From: Robertmurraya korlensis NBRC 107688
GTDB lineage: Bacteria > Bacillota > Bacilli > Bacillales > Cytobacillaceae
Assembly (NCBI RefSeq): GCF_001591645.1
Contig: NZ_BCVH01000001.1
Span: 372,001 to 436,000 of the forward strand
Direction of reading: 5' to 3'
DNA: 64,000 nt
A model generated the notes under the pieces. The model ran no database searches and had not been told where the DNA came from. It saw nothing but the letters and a program-made list of their open reading frames with translations. The translations under genes were made by a program, and so were the position numbers. Shown here one piece after another: positions 1-8,632 of the stretch (its first letter is position 1; each line of letters starts with the position of its first letter).

Positions 1-897
1 ATCCCAGTAATCGCTTCTTGAGCCTGTATGTGGTTGGCTGTCAGCAAACTTAGTAGTTTCTGATAGATATCGACCTTCGAATAAAATTTGATAAAGCTCC
101 TTCCCTAGCTCTACCCGCTTTTTCACCTTTTCAAATTCCTTTACCGTCTTTCCACTTAAGCGATACCTGTAATTCTTTGACACTTTGAATGGAATAAAGA
201 TGGTTGTAAATCCAAGATTCTCTTGTAGCTTGTATGGGAGCTCATGCAGCAAGGATGCTGAATGATACATTCCCTTGATGATACGTTCCTCTAACATAAA
301 TTGTTCATTAATAATCATGGCAACGGTAATCCCCTTTGAATTATTGTTTGAATAAAATTCATTCCAAAAGGGTTTCATAAATGCTGATACATGAAAGGCC
401 GGCAGAAGATGGAACAACGGTTTTCCAGTTCTCTTGCTATGTTCATAGAGAAGCAATTGCGGATAGGCATCTTGAAAGATATAGGCATTAGATCGTTCAA
501 GGAATAAAAAATAACGATTTTTTTGAGGCTCAGACAGGAATTCCTTCAAAAAAGAGCTCTTTAAGTCGGTCATGTAATATCCACCATTACGAGATACGAT
601 ATGAGCGAGAAACGACCAGTGAATCTCTTTATTTCTAGTGAAAAACTCATAATATGCTTTGGTTCTTGTAATATTGTTTTTGTTGTTTACATTTGTTTCC
701 TTTGTAATAAGTGCAACGATTTCCTTTTCTCTTTGATCCGTAAATAATAAAGGGGAAAGGGAAGTCTTTTCTAATTGTTCGAAAATCCTTGTTTTTTCCT
801 TTAAACTATATATCTCTTTACGTTTAATCGATGGAAGCATCCAATTGGAAAACTTCTCCTGAAGAAGTTCCAATATAGGTACAGAAGAAAAATTCAT
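1..897 (-). CDS. DUF2515 (YppC-like) protein, 3' end outside window
   Basis: The gene reads leftward from ATG at 897-895 and is still open at base 1, giving 299 visible residues. A Shine-Dalgarno AAAGGTGGC lies about 8 bases upstream. Residues 92-106 read IHWSFLAHIVSRNGG, followed by MTDLK, which I recognise as the conserved core of the DUF2515 family (B. subtilis YppC is about 320 residues, so nearly the whole protein is visible). I see no signal peptide or membrane segment, so it is probably cytosolic. The family has no assigned biochemical function. It is divergent from the small gene at 974. Family assignment is from memory of the motif; the function is unknown. Confidence 0.75.
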   Translation of the reverse strand, partial: MNFSSVPILELLQEKFSNWMLPSIKRKEIYSLKEKTRIFEQLEKTSLSPLLFTDQREKEIVALITKETNVNNKNNITRTKAYYEFFTRNKEIHWSFLAHIVSRNGGYYMTDLKSSFLKEFLSEPQKNRYFLFLERSNAYIFQDAYPQLLLYEHSKRTGKPLFHLLPAFHVSAFMKPFWNEFYSNNNSKGITVAMIINEQFMLEERIIKGMYHSASLLHELPYKLQENLGFTTIFIPFKVSKNYRYRLSGKTVKEFEKVKKRVELGKELYQILFEGRYLSETTKFADSQPHTGSRSDYWD

Positions 898-973
898 TTT
901 TAGCCACCTTTCTATGAAACCTTCCATCGGAAGCAACGTATATATCTATATCAACCATTAGGAGGATTAGGTA

Positions 974-1147
974 ATGTTAAAAAAAATCCTAAAGTCTATA
1001 TTAGGAAGTTCTCACCATCGGAAGTATAGTTCTAGTGATCATTACAAACGTCGAAATCTGCATAAACATAGTCATTACGGTCATGGACATTACAAAAGAA
1101 AACATAAAAGTAGCTTTTTTAGCTCGAAAAGCTTTTTTAGCAGTTAG
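974..1147 (+). CDS. Small basic His-rich peptide (57 aa)
   Basis: An open frame of 57 codons starts at ATG 974, eight bases after a strong GGAGG (961-965). The peptide begins MLKKILKSILGSSHHRKYSS and is very rich in His, Lys, Ser and Tyr, with a His/Tyr/Lys block in the middle and two SFFSS-type repeats at the C-terminus. The N-terminal dozen residues could form a short amphipathic helix. No membrane segment is present. It ends 28 bases before the kinase gene and is probably co-transcribed with it. I do not recognise a named family. The Ser/Tyr-rich composition would suit a kinase substrate or scaffold, but that is inference. Confidence 0.6.
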   Translation: MLKKILKSILGSSHHRKYSSSDHYKRRNLHKHSHYGHGHYKRKHKSSFFSSKSFFSS

Positions 1148-1175
1148 TATCATATATGAAAAAAGGTTGTAAAAC

Positions 1176-1976
1176 ATGATGCTTTTTAAACCTGTCATCT
1201 TGGCCTTCTCTTCACTTATTGATAAAGAATTACCTAAGGGAGAGAAAATCAATAATCGTTACGTGATCGAAGAGTTTCTAGGAATGGGCAGCTATGGCTA
1301 TAGTTATCTCGTTTATGATTCCTTCTTAGGAAGGAAGGTTGTCTTAAAGATGGTTCGGTTTCACAAAAGGATTACAAAAAAGGGAATTCGTGTTCATCAG
1401 TATGAGATTGAGATATTGAAAAGCTTACAACATCCATCCTTTCCTGCCATTTTTGATGAAGGAATGTGGGGAACGGTTCCCTTTTTTACCATGGAATATG
1501 TTCATGGAAAAACATTTGAACAACTAATCTTTATAGAGGGACAAAGGTTTACCGAAGAAGAGGCATTGGCGTATGGGTTAAAGCTTCTTGAACGAATGGA
1601 GTACCTGCATAATAAAGGAATTGTCCATAGAGACTTAAGAATCCCCAATATCATGCTTGAAGACAATGACGTAAGGGTAATAGACTTTGGATTGGCAAAG
1701 TGGTTATCTGATACGGATAATAAAAAAAGAGAACTGAAAAGTGAGATTTCTCCCCAATCTGATTATTTTCAGTTAGGGCACTTTCTCCTGTTTTTGCTTT
1801 ATTCCAATTATGAGACGAACGGTATGGAAAAGGAACGCCCTTGGGATGAAGAGTTGTCACTGTCATTAAAGACGAATAAGTTGATTAAAAGATTACTTCA
1901 AATAGATAAACCTTTTGAAACGATTAATGAACTAAAGCAATGTTATTTAGAAGCTTGTATAAAAAGGGAGGAATAA
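1176..1976 (+). CDS. Hanks-type Ser/Thr protein kinase (YbdM/PrkD-like)
   Basis: A 266-residue soluble kinase that would transfer ATP phosphate to Ser/Thr of unknown partners. The catalytic domain starts near residue 28: Gly-loop GMGSYGYSYLV (36-46), ATP lysine K58, catalytic loop HRDLRIPN (151-158, D153 and N158 intact) and DFG (170-172). The usual catalytic-loop Lys two residues after the Asp is Arg (R155), as I recall for YbdM/PrkD-type kinases. There are no PASTA repeats and no transmembrane helix, unlike PrkC. The start is ambiguous (ATG 1176 or 1179, with a weak AAAAGG upstream). Its stop is two bases before spo0M, so the two are very probably one operon. A pseudokinase is unlikely because the core residues are present. 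Confidence 0.85.
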   Translation: MMLFKPVILAFSSLIDKELPKGEKINNRYVIEEFLGMGSYGYSYLVYDSFLGRKVVLKMVRFHKRITKKGIRVHQYEIEILKSLQHPSFPAIFDEGMWGTVPFFTMEYVHGKTFEQLIFIEGQRFTEEEALAYGLKLLERMEYLHNKGIVHRDLRIPNIMLEDNDVRVIDFGLAKWLSDTDNKKRELKSEISPQSDYFQLGHFLLFLLYSNYETNGMEKERPWDEELSLSLKTNKLIKRLLQIDKPFETINELKQCYLEACIKREE

Positions 1977-1978
1977 AT

Positions 1979-2749
1979 ATGTCACTATTCAATAAAGTGT
2001 TTGCAAGTATTGGGATTGGTTCGGCAACGGTAGATACCAAGCTTGAAAAAGATGTGTTCGTACCAGGAGAGGAAATAAGAGGAATTGTACAGATTAAGGG
2101 TGGAAAGCTAGAACAGCAAATTGATGAGATTTATCTGAATCTACATACCAATTATTTAAGAGAGTCAGATGATAAAAAGCATGTTGTGAAAGGGGATATT
2201 GAGAGATTTCGTTTGATTCAAGCATTAACGATTGGTTCAAATGAGACAAAAGAAATTCCGTTTGTTATCAGGGTGCCTTTTGATACACCTATCAGCATTG
2301 GTCGCACAAAAGTATGGGTTGAAACAGGCTTAGATATTAAAAATGCTGTTGACCCTTCAGACAAGGATTATATTAATGTAGTCCCTAATGGTTTAATGAA
2401 AGGTGTATTAGACAAGATCGCAGAACTAGGGTTTCGCTTGAGAGAGGCCGATTGTGAGGAAGTGCCGTACCGCAAAAGAAGAAGATTACCATTTGCCCAG
2501 GAATTTGAGTTCGTTGCAACTTCTGGACCTTTCCGAGGAAAACTAGACGAGCTAGAAGTGATATTCTTTCCGCAATCTGATGAGCAAATGGATATTGCTT
2601 TGCAGATAGATAGGAAAGCAAGAGGATTAGGTGGTTTCTTAGCGGAGGCTCTTGAAATGGATGAAACGAATATTCAGTTAAGTGTTAATGTTAGCGATCT
2701 GCCCCTTTTAAAATCAAAGCTTGAATCCATTATTAAGCAATATTCCTAA
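1979..2749 (+). CDS. spo0M: Sporulation-control protein Spo0M
   Basis: A 256-residue arrestin-like Spo0M protein. The start is ATG 1979, preceded by AAAAGGGAGG; a longer frame from 1940 would run through the ribosome-binding site. The N-terminus MSLFNKVFASIGIGSATVDT and the following beta-rich region (VPGEEIRGIVQIKGG, then conserved segments ending near residue 130) are typical of the family. In B. subtilis Spo0M affects sporulation and cell-cycle progression; its biochemical role is not settled. Here it follows the protein kinase with a two-base gap, which suggests co-expression and possibly phosphorylation of Spo0M, an inference worth testing. A strong terminator follows. Confidence 0.9.
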   Translation: MSLFNKVFASIGIGSATVDTKLEKDVFVPGEEIRGIVQIKGGKLEQQIDEIYLNLHTNYLRESDDKKHVVKGDIERFRLIQALTIGSNETKEIPFVIRVPFDTPISIGRTKVWVETGLDIKNAVDPSDKDYINVVPNGLMKGVLDKIAELGFRLREADCEEVPYRKRRRLPFAQEFEFVATSGPFRGKLDELEVIFFPQSDEQMDIALQIDRKARGLGGFLAEALEMDETNIQLSVNVSDLPLLKSKLESIIKQYS

Positions 2750-2760
2750 TCGTTCATACA

Positions 2761-2808
2761 ACACTTTTTTTGTCAAAAGGGGTATCTCGACAAAAAAAGT
2801 GTTTTTTT
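2761..2808 (+). terminator. Rho-independent terminator after spo0M
   Basis: A perfect 14-bp stem (2761-2774 with 2789-2802) and a 14-base loop are followed by a T run. It closes the kinase-spo0M transcript. Confidence 0.9.
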
Positions 2809-2874
2809 GATGAAGGATTCGACAGTGTCAAAGTCTAATCAAAGAGGGAGTGGAAAAAAAGGGGGGGCTTGAGG

Positions 2875-3183
2875 TTGTTAAAGGAACGGACCAGGCTTTT
2901 AAAAAAAACGTATGAAGTAATGATCTTTCAAACACCCAAATTCAGGCAGTCAAAAGGGTATAAACAAGTGTATCGTATGACTTTATCGGGAAGTTCACAT
3001 CAGCATATTTTAGAAAATGTGTTTCGCATATTTAATGTAAAAGATAGTATTCCAAATGATTATCAAGGTCGATATATGGGAACAGGGGATATTATTTATA
3101 TTGATGAGGGGAGACAAGGGACGACTTACTATCAACTTCAGCCGGGTGGTTGGAAGAAAATAAGTCGAATTCATGTGCTTTAA
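2875..3183 (+). CDS. yodL: YodL family protein
   Basis: A small protein of 102-104 residues closely matching what I remember of B. subtilis YodL: FQTPKFRQSKGYKQVYR, then GSSHQHILENVFRIFNV, then GRYMGTGDIIYIDEGRQG and a C-terminal YYQLQPGGWK. I chose TTG 2875 because the purine tract AAGGGGGG (2859-2866) lies 8 bases upstream; TTG 2869, two codons earlier, would be only about 2 bases from it. No signal peptide or membrane segment. In B. subtilis YodL has been linked to cell shape (MreB) when overexpressed; here the role is inferred only by homology. It is a single-gene unit bounded by terminators. Confidence 0.85.
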   Translation: MLKERTRLLKKTYEVMIFQTPKFRQSKGYKQVYRMTLSGSSHQHILENVFRIFNVKDSIPNDYQGRYMGTGDIIYIDEGRQGTTYYQLQPGGWKKISRIHVL

Positions 3184-3188
3184 CTAGT

Positions 3189-3216
3189 CTGTGGAGACAC
3201 TCTCCACAGTTTTTTT
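3189..3216 (+). terminator. Terminator after yodL
   Basis: Stem CTGTGGAGA/TCTCCACAG (3189-3197, 3201-3209) with a 3-base loop, followed by seven T. Confidence 0.9.
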
Positions 3217-3290
3217 ATTTTACATGAAAGTATGATATAGTTTATTTGGTGAATATTATATCTGCAAACTAAAACGGGAGTGAAAACCTA

Positions 3291-3992
3291 ATGAGTGTAC
3301 ATATTGGTGCAAAAGAAAATGAAATAGCTGAAACAGTACTTCTACCAGGAGACCCTTTACGGGCAAAATATATCGCAGAAACCTTTTTAGAAGGTGCGAC
3401 TTGTTATAATGAAGTAAGAGGAATGTTAGGATTTACAGGTACATATAAAGGAAAGAGAGTATCTGTACAAGGAACAGGAATGGGAGTTCCCTCTATCTCT
3501 ATTTACATAAATGAACTAATGAATAGTTATAATGTTCAAAACCTGATTCGAGTGGGAACTTGTGGAGCGATTCAAAAGGATGTTAAGGTAAGAGACGTTA
3601 TTTTAGCAATGAGTGCGTCAACAGACTCTCAAATGAATCGACTCACTTTTGGTGGAGTTGATTATGCTCCTACTGCGAACTTTGATTTACTAAAGCGCGC
3701 ATATGATGTAGGTTTAGTAAAAGGATTAAATTTAAAGGTAGGTAATGTCTTTACTGCGGACATGTTCTATAACGATAATAGCGAATTAGAAAAGTGGGCA
3801 AAATACCAAATTCTAGCTATTGAAATGGAAACAGCTGCGCTATATACATTGGCTGCAAAATTTGATCGCAAAGCCTTATCAGTCCTAACAGTAAGTGACC
3901 ATATCCTTACTGGGGAAGAAACGACATCAGAAGAAAGACAAACGACTTTTAATGACATGATTGTCGTTGCATTAGATGCAGCCATTCAATAA
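3291..3992 (+). CDS. deoD: Purine-nucleoside phosphorylase DeoD
   Basis: A 233-residue, full-length hexameric-type purine nucleoside phosphorylase that splits purine (deoxy)nucleosides with phosphate into free base and (deoxy)ribose-1-phosphate in the cytosol. Visible hallmarks are LPGDPLRA near residue 18 (phosphate/loop), [38 protein letters not shown] near 180 and the catalytic SDH near 203. ATG 3291 is preceded by CGGGAGTG. It serves nucleoside salvage. In B. subtilis deoD lies in the same yodL-deoD-yodJ-ctpA neighbourhood, which supports both assignment and synteny. It has its own terminator. Confidence 0.97.
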   Translation: MSVHIGAKENEIAETVLLPGDPLRAKYIAETFLEGATCYNEVRGMLGFTGTYKGKRVSVQGTGMGVPSISIYINELMNSYNVQNLIRVGTCGAIQKDVKVRDVILAMSASTDSQMNRLTFGGVDYAPTANFDLLKRAYDVGLVKGLNLKVGNVFTADMFYNDNSELEKWAKYQILAIEMETAALYTLAAKFDRKALSVLTVSDHILTGEETTSEERQTTFNDMIVVALDAAIQ

Positions 3993-3998
3993 TTAGGA

Positions 3999-4028
3999 AG
4001 CAGCTTCTAACTATAGAAGCTGCTTTTT
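3999..4028 (+). terminator. Terminator after deoD
   Basis: Perfect 11-bp stem AGCAGCTTCTA/TAGAAGCTGCT (3999-4009, 4014-4024), then TTTT. Confidence 0.9.
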
Positions 4029-4119
4029 CTATTTCTGTTTTAATCAAAAATGATGCTGCATTTTTTTATTGATGATAAAATAGAAATATTGTATTAGAAA
4101 AAGAAGATAGGTGGAAATA

Positions 4120-4989
4120 ATGCGTAAATATTTATTATCTATGGCAGGGATTACCCTTTTATTGTCCGGGTGCGATTTTAGCAAAATCCCATATGTAACT
4201 AATAATCAGAAGGAAGAAACATCTCAGACGGACGAACAGAAGGATAACGAACCTATCGTTGACGGGGAAAACAATGGACAAACGGATTCTGCACAAGGAG
4301 ATGCGGGAGAATCAGCTGAAGATCCGCAAAGCATTCCTGAAGGTCCTACTTTAGAGTCCATTTATTTTAACGCTGTAAAAGAAGTTGATGGAAAACAAGT
4401 GATTCAAAATCCATTAAACGTACTTGCTCTTGTAAATAAAATGTTTGCTTTACCTGACAGTTATAATCCGGCTGATCTTGTAAAGCCGAATGTTTCCTTT
4501 TCCTTTGGAGACCAAACAATTGAAAAAAGTTTACTAAGGAAGGAAGCAGCATTAGCACTCGAAAAAATGTTTACAGAAGCAAAGGCTAGTGGAATAGAAC
4601 TTTATGCTGTTTCAGGATATCGCTCCTATGAAAGACAACGAATATTATTTGACGCTGAAGTAAAAAAGAGTGGAGAAGAGAAGGCAGCCCAAGTGGTTGC
4701 ACTACCTGGAAATAGTGAGCACCAAAGTGGACTTGCAATGGATATTTCATCGAAAAGTGCAAACTTAAGTTTAACGGAAAGCTTCGGTGAGACAAATGAA
4801 GGGAAATGGTTGGCTGCGAACGCCCATAAGTATGGATTTATCCTCCGATACCCTAAAGGAAAGGAAACAATAACGGGATATCAATACGAGCCTTGGCATT
4901 TTCGATATGTAGGGGTGAACGCTGCACAAACCATTTTTGAGAAAAACATTACTCTCGAAGAGTACTTTGATATCGTTGAAAAAATTTAG
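4120..4989 (+). CDS. yodJ: D-alanyl-D-alanine carboxypeptidase lipoprotein, VanY/M15B (YodJ-like)
   Basis: A 289-residue zinc peptidase that removes the terminal D-Ala of wall pentapeptides outside the membrane. The start is ATG 4120 after AGGTGGA; GTG 4111 lies inside that ribosome-binding site. A lipobox LLSGC (Cys18) makes it a lipoprotein. An acidic, low-complexity linker (about 25-75, rich in Gln, Glu and Asp) leads to the catalytic domain from about residue 130. Metal ligands are visible as SEHQSGLAMD (H201, D208) and EPWH (E257, H260). It sits between deoD and ctpA as in B. subtilis. Exact substrate (D,D versus L,D) is inferred from the family. Confidence 0.92.
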   Translation: MRKYLLSMAGITLLLSGCDFSKIPYVTNNQKEETSQTDEQKDNEPIVDGENNGQTDSAQGDAGESAEDPQSIPEGPTLESIYFNAVKEVDGKQVIQNPLNVLALVNKMFALPDSYNPADLVKPNVSFSFGDQTIEKSLLRKEAALALEKMFTEAKASGIELYAVSGYRSYERQRILFDAEVKKSGEEKAAQVVALPGNSEHQSGLAMDISSKSANLSLTESFGETNEGKWLAANAHKYGFILRYPKGKETITGYQYEPWHFRYVGVNAAQTIFEKNITLEEYFDIVEKI

Positions 4990-5069
4990 TCAATGGCATA
5001 AGAATATCAAAATCTTTGTTAAAACAAATGCAAAGATGTTATTCTAAACAGTAGGAACAAGCCTATGGA

Positions 5070-6554
5070 ATGAAAGTGGTGAAGCATTTGGAAAATGAAC
5101 AACGACCTGAGGAACAACAAACGGCTTCTAGTAAATCAGCCTATATACACATAAAGAAATTTCATTTCGTTATGTTATTGTTTTTAGTGGTATTTTTAGC
5201 TGCTGGTATTACTACATTTGCATTAGCATTTGGTGATGAAAAAGTGGTTACTGCTGGAACAGAGAGAAAAGAATTCGAAAAGCTCTATAATGCTTTCGAC
5301 ACCATCCAAGATAATTACTATAAAAAGATCGATGAAAATAAGCTAGTAAATGGGGCCATTGATGGTATGCTCCAAGCGCTGGATGATCCGTATTCAGACT
5401 ATATGAATGAGGAAGAAGCAGCCAACTTTCATGAGAGTATTTCCTCCTCATTTGAAGGGATTGGCGCCGAAATTCAGGAAAAGGATGGCTATATCCTAAT
5501 TGTATCTCCTTTAAAAGGGTCGCCTGCCGAAAAAGCGGGTCTTAAGCCAAATGATAAGGTGCTATCAGTAGATGGGAAAAACATTCAGGGAATGAGTTCT
5601 ACTGAGGCAGTATTACTTATCCGAGGTAAAAAGGGTACTACGGTCAAGCTAGTCGTACAACGTCCGGGTGTTACAGAACCTCTGAATTTTTCAATTGTAA
5701 GGGATACAATCCCTATTGAAACAGTATACGGAGACATGGTGACTGACACGATAGCGAAAGTTCAAATAACGACCTTTTCGGAGAATACATCAACTGAGTT
5801 AATTACCACTTTAAATGACCTACAATCTAAAGGAATGAAAGCTCTTATTCTGGACTTGAGGCAGAACCCAGGGGGACTTTTAAATCAAGCAGTGAATATT
5901 TCTAGCTTGTTTGTTCCCGAAGGAAAAGTACTATTCAAGGTTGAGGACAGGGATGGCAATATCGAGGAAATCAAGTCAGAGCAAAAGGAAAATCCAGATA
6001 TACCATTGGTCGTTCTAATTGATAAGGGAAGCGCATCTGCTTCAGAAATATTAGCAGGTGCAGTAAGTGAGTCGGCAAATGTTCCATTGGTTGGCGAAAA
6101 ATCGTTTGGAAAAGGAACCGTACAAAGGGCGCAAGATTTCTCTGATGGTTCGAATATGAAGTACACGACAGAAAAATGGTTAACTCCAGAAGGAAACTGG
6201 ATTCATGAAAAGGGGATTGTCCCTGACTATGAAGTGGCTCTGCCAGAATATGCAAATATCTCCTTTGTTGATCCTGAGCAGGAATTAAAGCTGTCTGTAG
6301 CTTCTACCCAGGTAAAGGCCGCCCAGCAAATGCTAAAAGCGCTTGGATTTGATCCAGGAAGAGAAGACGGTTACTTTGATGAAGCAACCCAAAAAGCGGT
6401 CATTGAATTTCAACAACAGAATAATATTGAGACAACAGGTATTCTTAAAGGCGAGTCTACCATATTATTAATGGAGAATTTAAGAAAACTTATTAATGAC
6501 AATGATCCGCAGGTTCAAAAAGCAGTTGAGCTTCTTCAACAAGAGGTTAAGTAA
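5070..6554 (+). CDS. ctpA: Carboxy-terminal processing protease CtpA (S41)
   Basis: A 494-residue membrane-anchored serine protease. One transmembrane helix at about 31-54 is followed by an S41 N-terminal region, a PDZ domain (about 115-195), the protease core with catalytic Ser323 (in GSASASE) and Lys348 (in FGKGTVQ), and a C-terminal peptidoglycan-binding domain (about 410-475). The domain order matches Bacillus CtpA. ATG 5070 has a poor ribosome-binding site; TTG 5088 lies 5 bases after AAAGTGGTGA and is a credible alternative start. Likely role is processing of envelope proteins outside the membrane. CtpB, the sporulation paralogue, is less likely because of the peptidoglycan-binding tail, though I cannot exclude it. 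Confidence 0.92.
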   Translation: MKVVKHLENEQRPEEQQTASSKSAYIHIKKFHFVMLLFLVVFLAAGITTFALAFGDEKVVTAGTERKEFEKLYNAFDTIQDNYYKKIDENKLVNGAIDGMLQALDDPYSDYMNEEEAANFHESISSSFEGIGAEIQEKDGYILIVSPLKGSPAEKAGLKPNDKVLSVDGKNIQGMSSTEAVLLIRGKKGTTVKLVVQRPGVTEPLNFSIVRDTIPIETVYGDMVTDTIAKVQITTFSENTSTELITTLNDLQSKGMKALILDLRQNPGGLLNQAVNISSLFVPEGKVLFKVEDRDGNIEEIKSEQKENPDIPLVVLIDKGSASASEILAGAVSESANVPLVGEKSFGKGTVQRAQDFSDGSNMKYTTEKWLTPEGNWIHEKGIVPDYEVALPEYANISFVDPEQELKLSVASTQVKAAQQMLKALGFDPGREDGYFDEATQKAVIEFQQQNNIETTGILKGESTILLMENLRKLINDNDPQVQKAVELLQQEVK

Positions 6555-6555
6555 T

Positions 6556-6589
6556 AAAAAGCTTTCCCATTATTCGGGAAAGCTTTTTT
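6556..6589 (+). terminator. Terminator after ctpA
   Basis: Stem AAAAAGCTTTCCC/GGGAAAGCTTTTT (6556-6568, 6576-6588) with a 7-base loop, ending in T. Confidence 0.9.
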
Positions 6590-6666
6590 ATGTAAAAATG
6601 TACAAAACGACAAACACTAAGATCTAAGTGAATAAGAAAATTACGTTTAACAAACGAGGTGATACA

Positions 6667-7602
6667 ATGAGACTTATAATGACCGTTATCCTGATATTCC
6701 TATTAGCAGGCTGTGGTTATTACTCCTCAAAAGAGAACAAAGAGGAAAATCAACGTACGACAAAAAACAGTACGATTGAAAAAACTAATGAAGAGATGCC
6801 CGCAGTGGAACGGTTTAGTCCATTGCGATCATATAAAAAGGATGTAAATGTCCTTTTACTAGGAGTTGACAGTAGAGGGGAATCATCTTCAAGATCAGAC
6901 ACCATCATGTTAGCGAAATACGAGCCATTAAACAAAACAGTGAAGCTAGTTTCCTTAATGAGAGACAGTTATGTAACAATACCTGGATATAATAAGAGCA
7001 AATTAAATCACGCCTATTTCTATGGGGGAGACAAGTTAGTAAAGGACACCATTGAAAGAAATTTTAATATAAAAATTGACCATGTAGCACTGATTGATTT
7101 CCAAGGGTTTATTGAAGTAGTGAATTTACTTGCACCGGAAGGACTAAAATTGGATGTCTCAAAACCGATGATGAAAGATTTACACATTTCTGGGGAACCC
7201 GGAATGCGTGTGCTTAAAGGGCAACAGCTCTTGGATTATGTTAGATTTAGGCACGATGCAAAAAGTGATTTTGGAAGGGTTGAGAGGCAGCAGGATGTTA
7301 TGATTTCTTTAAAGGAAGAAGCAGTTGAAACACTTGGATCATTTGAAGGAGTAGTGAAGCTGCCAGAAATTCTGACTGAGGTTTCTAATCATATGGTCAC
7401 AGACATTATCCTTAAGGATTATCTGACACTTGGAGCTACTTTCATCCTAAATCCTGTATCAAAAGTAGAAACGTTAAGGGTACCAGTTGAAAATAGCTAC
7501 ACAAATAAATATACTAAGCATGCAGGAGAAGTATTAAATATGGATATACAGAGAAATAAGGACGCGATTCATAAGTTCTTATCCAATGAGGGAATCGAAT
7601 AG
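6667..7602 (+). CDS. LCP (LytR-CpsA-Psr) family protein with lipobox
   Basis: A 311-residue LytR-CpsA-Psr protein; members transfer undecaprenyl-linked glycopolymers such as teichoic acids onto peptidoglycan outside the cell. The start is ATG 6667, four bases after GAGGTGAT; a longer frame from 6628 has no ribosome-binding site. LCP hallmarks are NVLLLGVDSR (61-70), R76/D78, SLMRDSYV (R99, D100) and the Arg-rich YVRFRHDAKSDFGRVERQQ segment near 195-213. Unusually, the N-terminus is a short leader ending LLAGC (Cys16), that is, a lipoprotein signal rather than the usual uncleaved membrane helix. Single gene after the ctpA terminator. Acceptor and donor polymers cannot be read from the sequence. 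Confidence 0.9.
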   Translation: MRLIMTVILIFLLAGCGYYSSKENKEENQRTTKNSTIEKTNEEMPAVERFSPLRSYKKDVNVLLLGVDSRGESSSRSDTIMLAKYEPLNKTVKLVSLMRDSYVTIPGYNKSKLNHAYFYGGDKLVKDTIERNFNIKIDHVALIDFQGFIEVVNLLAPEGLKLDVSKPMMKDLHISGEPGMRVLKGQQLLDYVRFRHDAKSDFGRVERQQDVMISLKEEAVETLGSFEGVVKLPEILTEVSNHMVTDIILKDYLTLGATFILNPVSKVETLRVPVENSYTNKYTKHAGEVLNMDIQRNKDAIHKFLSNEGIE

Positions 7603-7672
7603 AGAAGTTGTATCTGTGCAGCTTCTCTATTCGTATGAAAAATCGAACATGGGTACTGGGGGAAAGCAAGTT

Positions 7673-8596
7673 ATGAAACAAACGGAAGTTTATATATTAT
7701 CTGGATTTTTAGGAAGTGGAAAAACTACTTTGCTAAAGAGATTATTGCAGTCAGAGAAGGAGTCAGGCAGAAAGGTTGCCGTTTTGATGAATGAACTTGG
7801 GAAGATATCCATAGATTCTGACGAAGTGGACGGCGACGTGCCCTTAAAAGAGTTATTAGGTGGATGTATTTGCTGTACCATTCAAGATAAACTAGAAGCC
7901 CAGCTACAGGAGCTTTTAATTACACATCAACCTGATTGTATATACATTGAAACAACAGGGGCTGCACATCCAGTAGAAACATTAGATGCTGTATTGTCTC
8001 CATTATTTGCTACACAACTAAGTGTGAAAGGAATTCTTTCCGTTGTCGATGGTAGACTTTGGCTTGATCGTCGATCCTACTCACCGCAAATCCAGCAGTT
8101 AATATCGGAACAAATTAGACATGCGGATTTAATTGTTATCAATAAAACAGATGAGGTAAGTGAAGGCGAAAAGGTTCTCATTACTACAGGTATTCAATCT
8201 CTCAATGAAAAAGCGAATGTGATTTTAACTACTTATTCTAATGTTTCAATGAAACAAGTCCAGTCTTTATCTTATCAAAAGAAATCTCATTTAACGAAAA
8301 GTCATGTAGAAAATGATTTAAAGCTGAGTACATTTGTCTATACATTTTCTCATGCAGTTGATTTAGATCAGTTTGAGACTTTTTTACAATCAATGCCAGA
8401 TACAATTTATCGAATAAAAGGTTATGTAAAATTCTCATCTTCCTCACTTCCTTATTTATTCCAGTTTTCGTATGGAATGCCGGTCTACATGAAAGAAGAG
8501 ATGAATATGCCGTTAAATTTAGTATTTATTGGGGAAAACATACAATGGGACGAGATTTCAAGTAAGCTTCAGGAGTTGGAAAAAACAAAGCTTTAG
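7673..8596 (+). CDS. CobW/COG0523 family metal-handling GTPase
   Basis: A 307-residue G3E-family P-loop GTPase. Walker A is GFLGSGKTT (11-19), the metal-binding CxCC motif is GGCICC (63-68), and an NKTD guanine-specificity motif lies near residue 160; a C-terminal CobW_C-like domain follows. ATG 7673 is preceded by TGGGGGAAAG; a longer frame from 7586 would overlap the LCP gene and lacks a site. The family delivers or guards metals, often zinc, as chaperone or insertase. I see no obvious Zur operator upstream, so the metal is undetermined. Substrate assignment to cobalamin biosynthesis would be unsafe. Confidence 0.88.
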   Translation: MKQTEVYILSGFLGSGKTTLLKRLLQSEKESGRKVAVLMNELGKISIDSDEVDGDVPLKELLGGCICCTIQDKLEAQLQELLITHQPDCIYIETTGAAHPVETLDAVLSPLFATQLSVKGILSVVDGRLWLDRRSYSPQIQQLISEQIRHADLIVINKTDEVSEGEKVLITTGIQSLNEKANVILTTYSNVSMKQVQSLSYQKKSHLTKSHVENDLKLSTFVYTFSHAVDLDQFETFLQSMPDTIYRIKGYVKFSSSSLPYLFQFSYGMPVYMKEEMNMPLNLVFIGENIQWDEISSKLQELEKTKL

Positions 8597-8632
8597 AAGA
8601 GAAGTTGTAAAGCTTGAACATGATGCTCAAGC

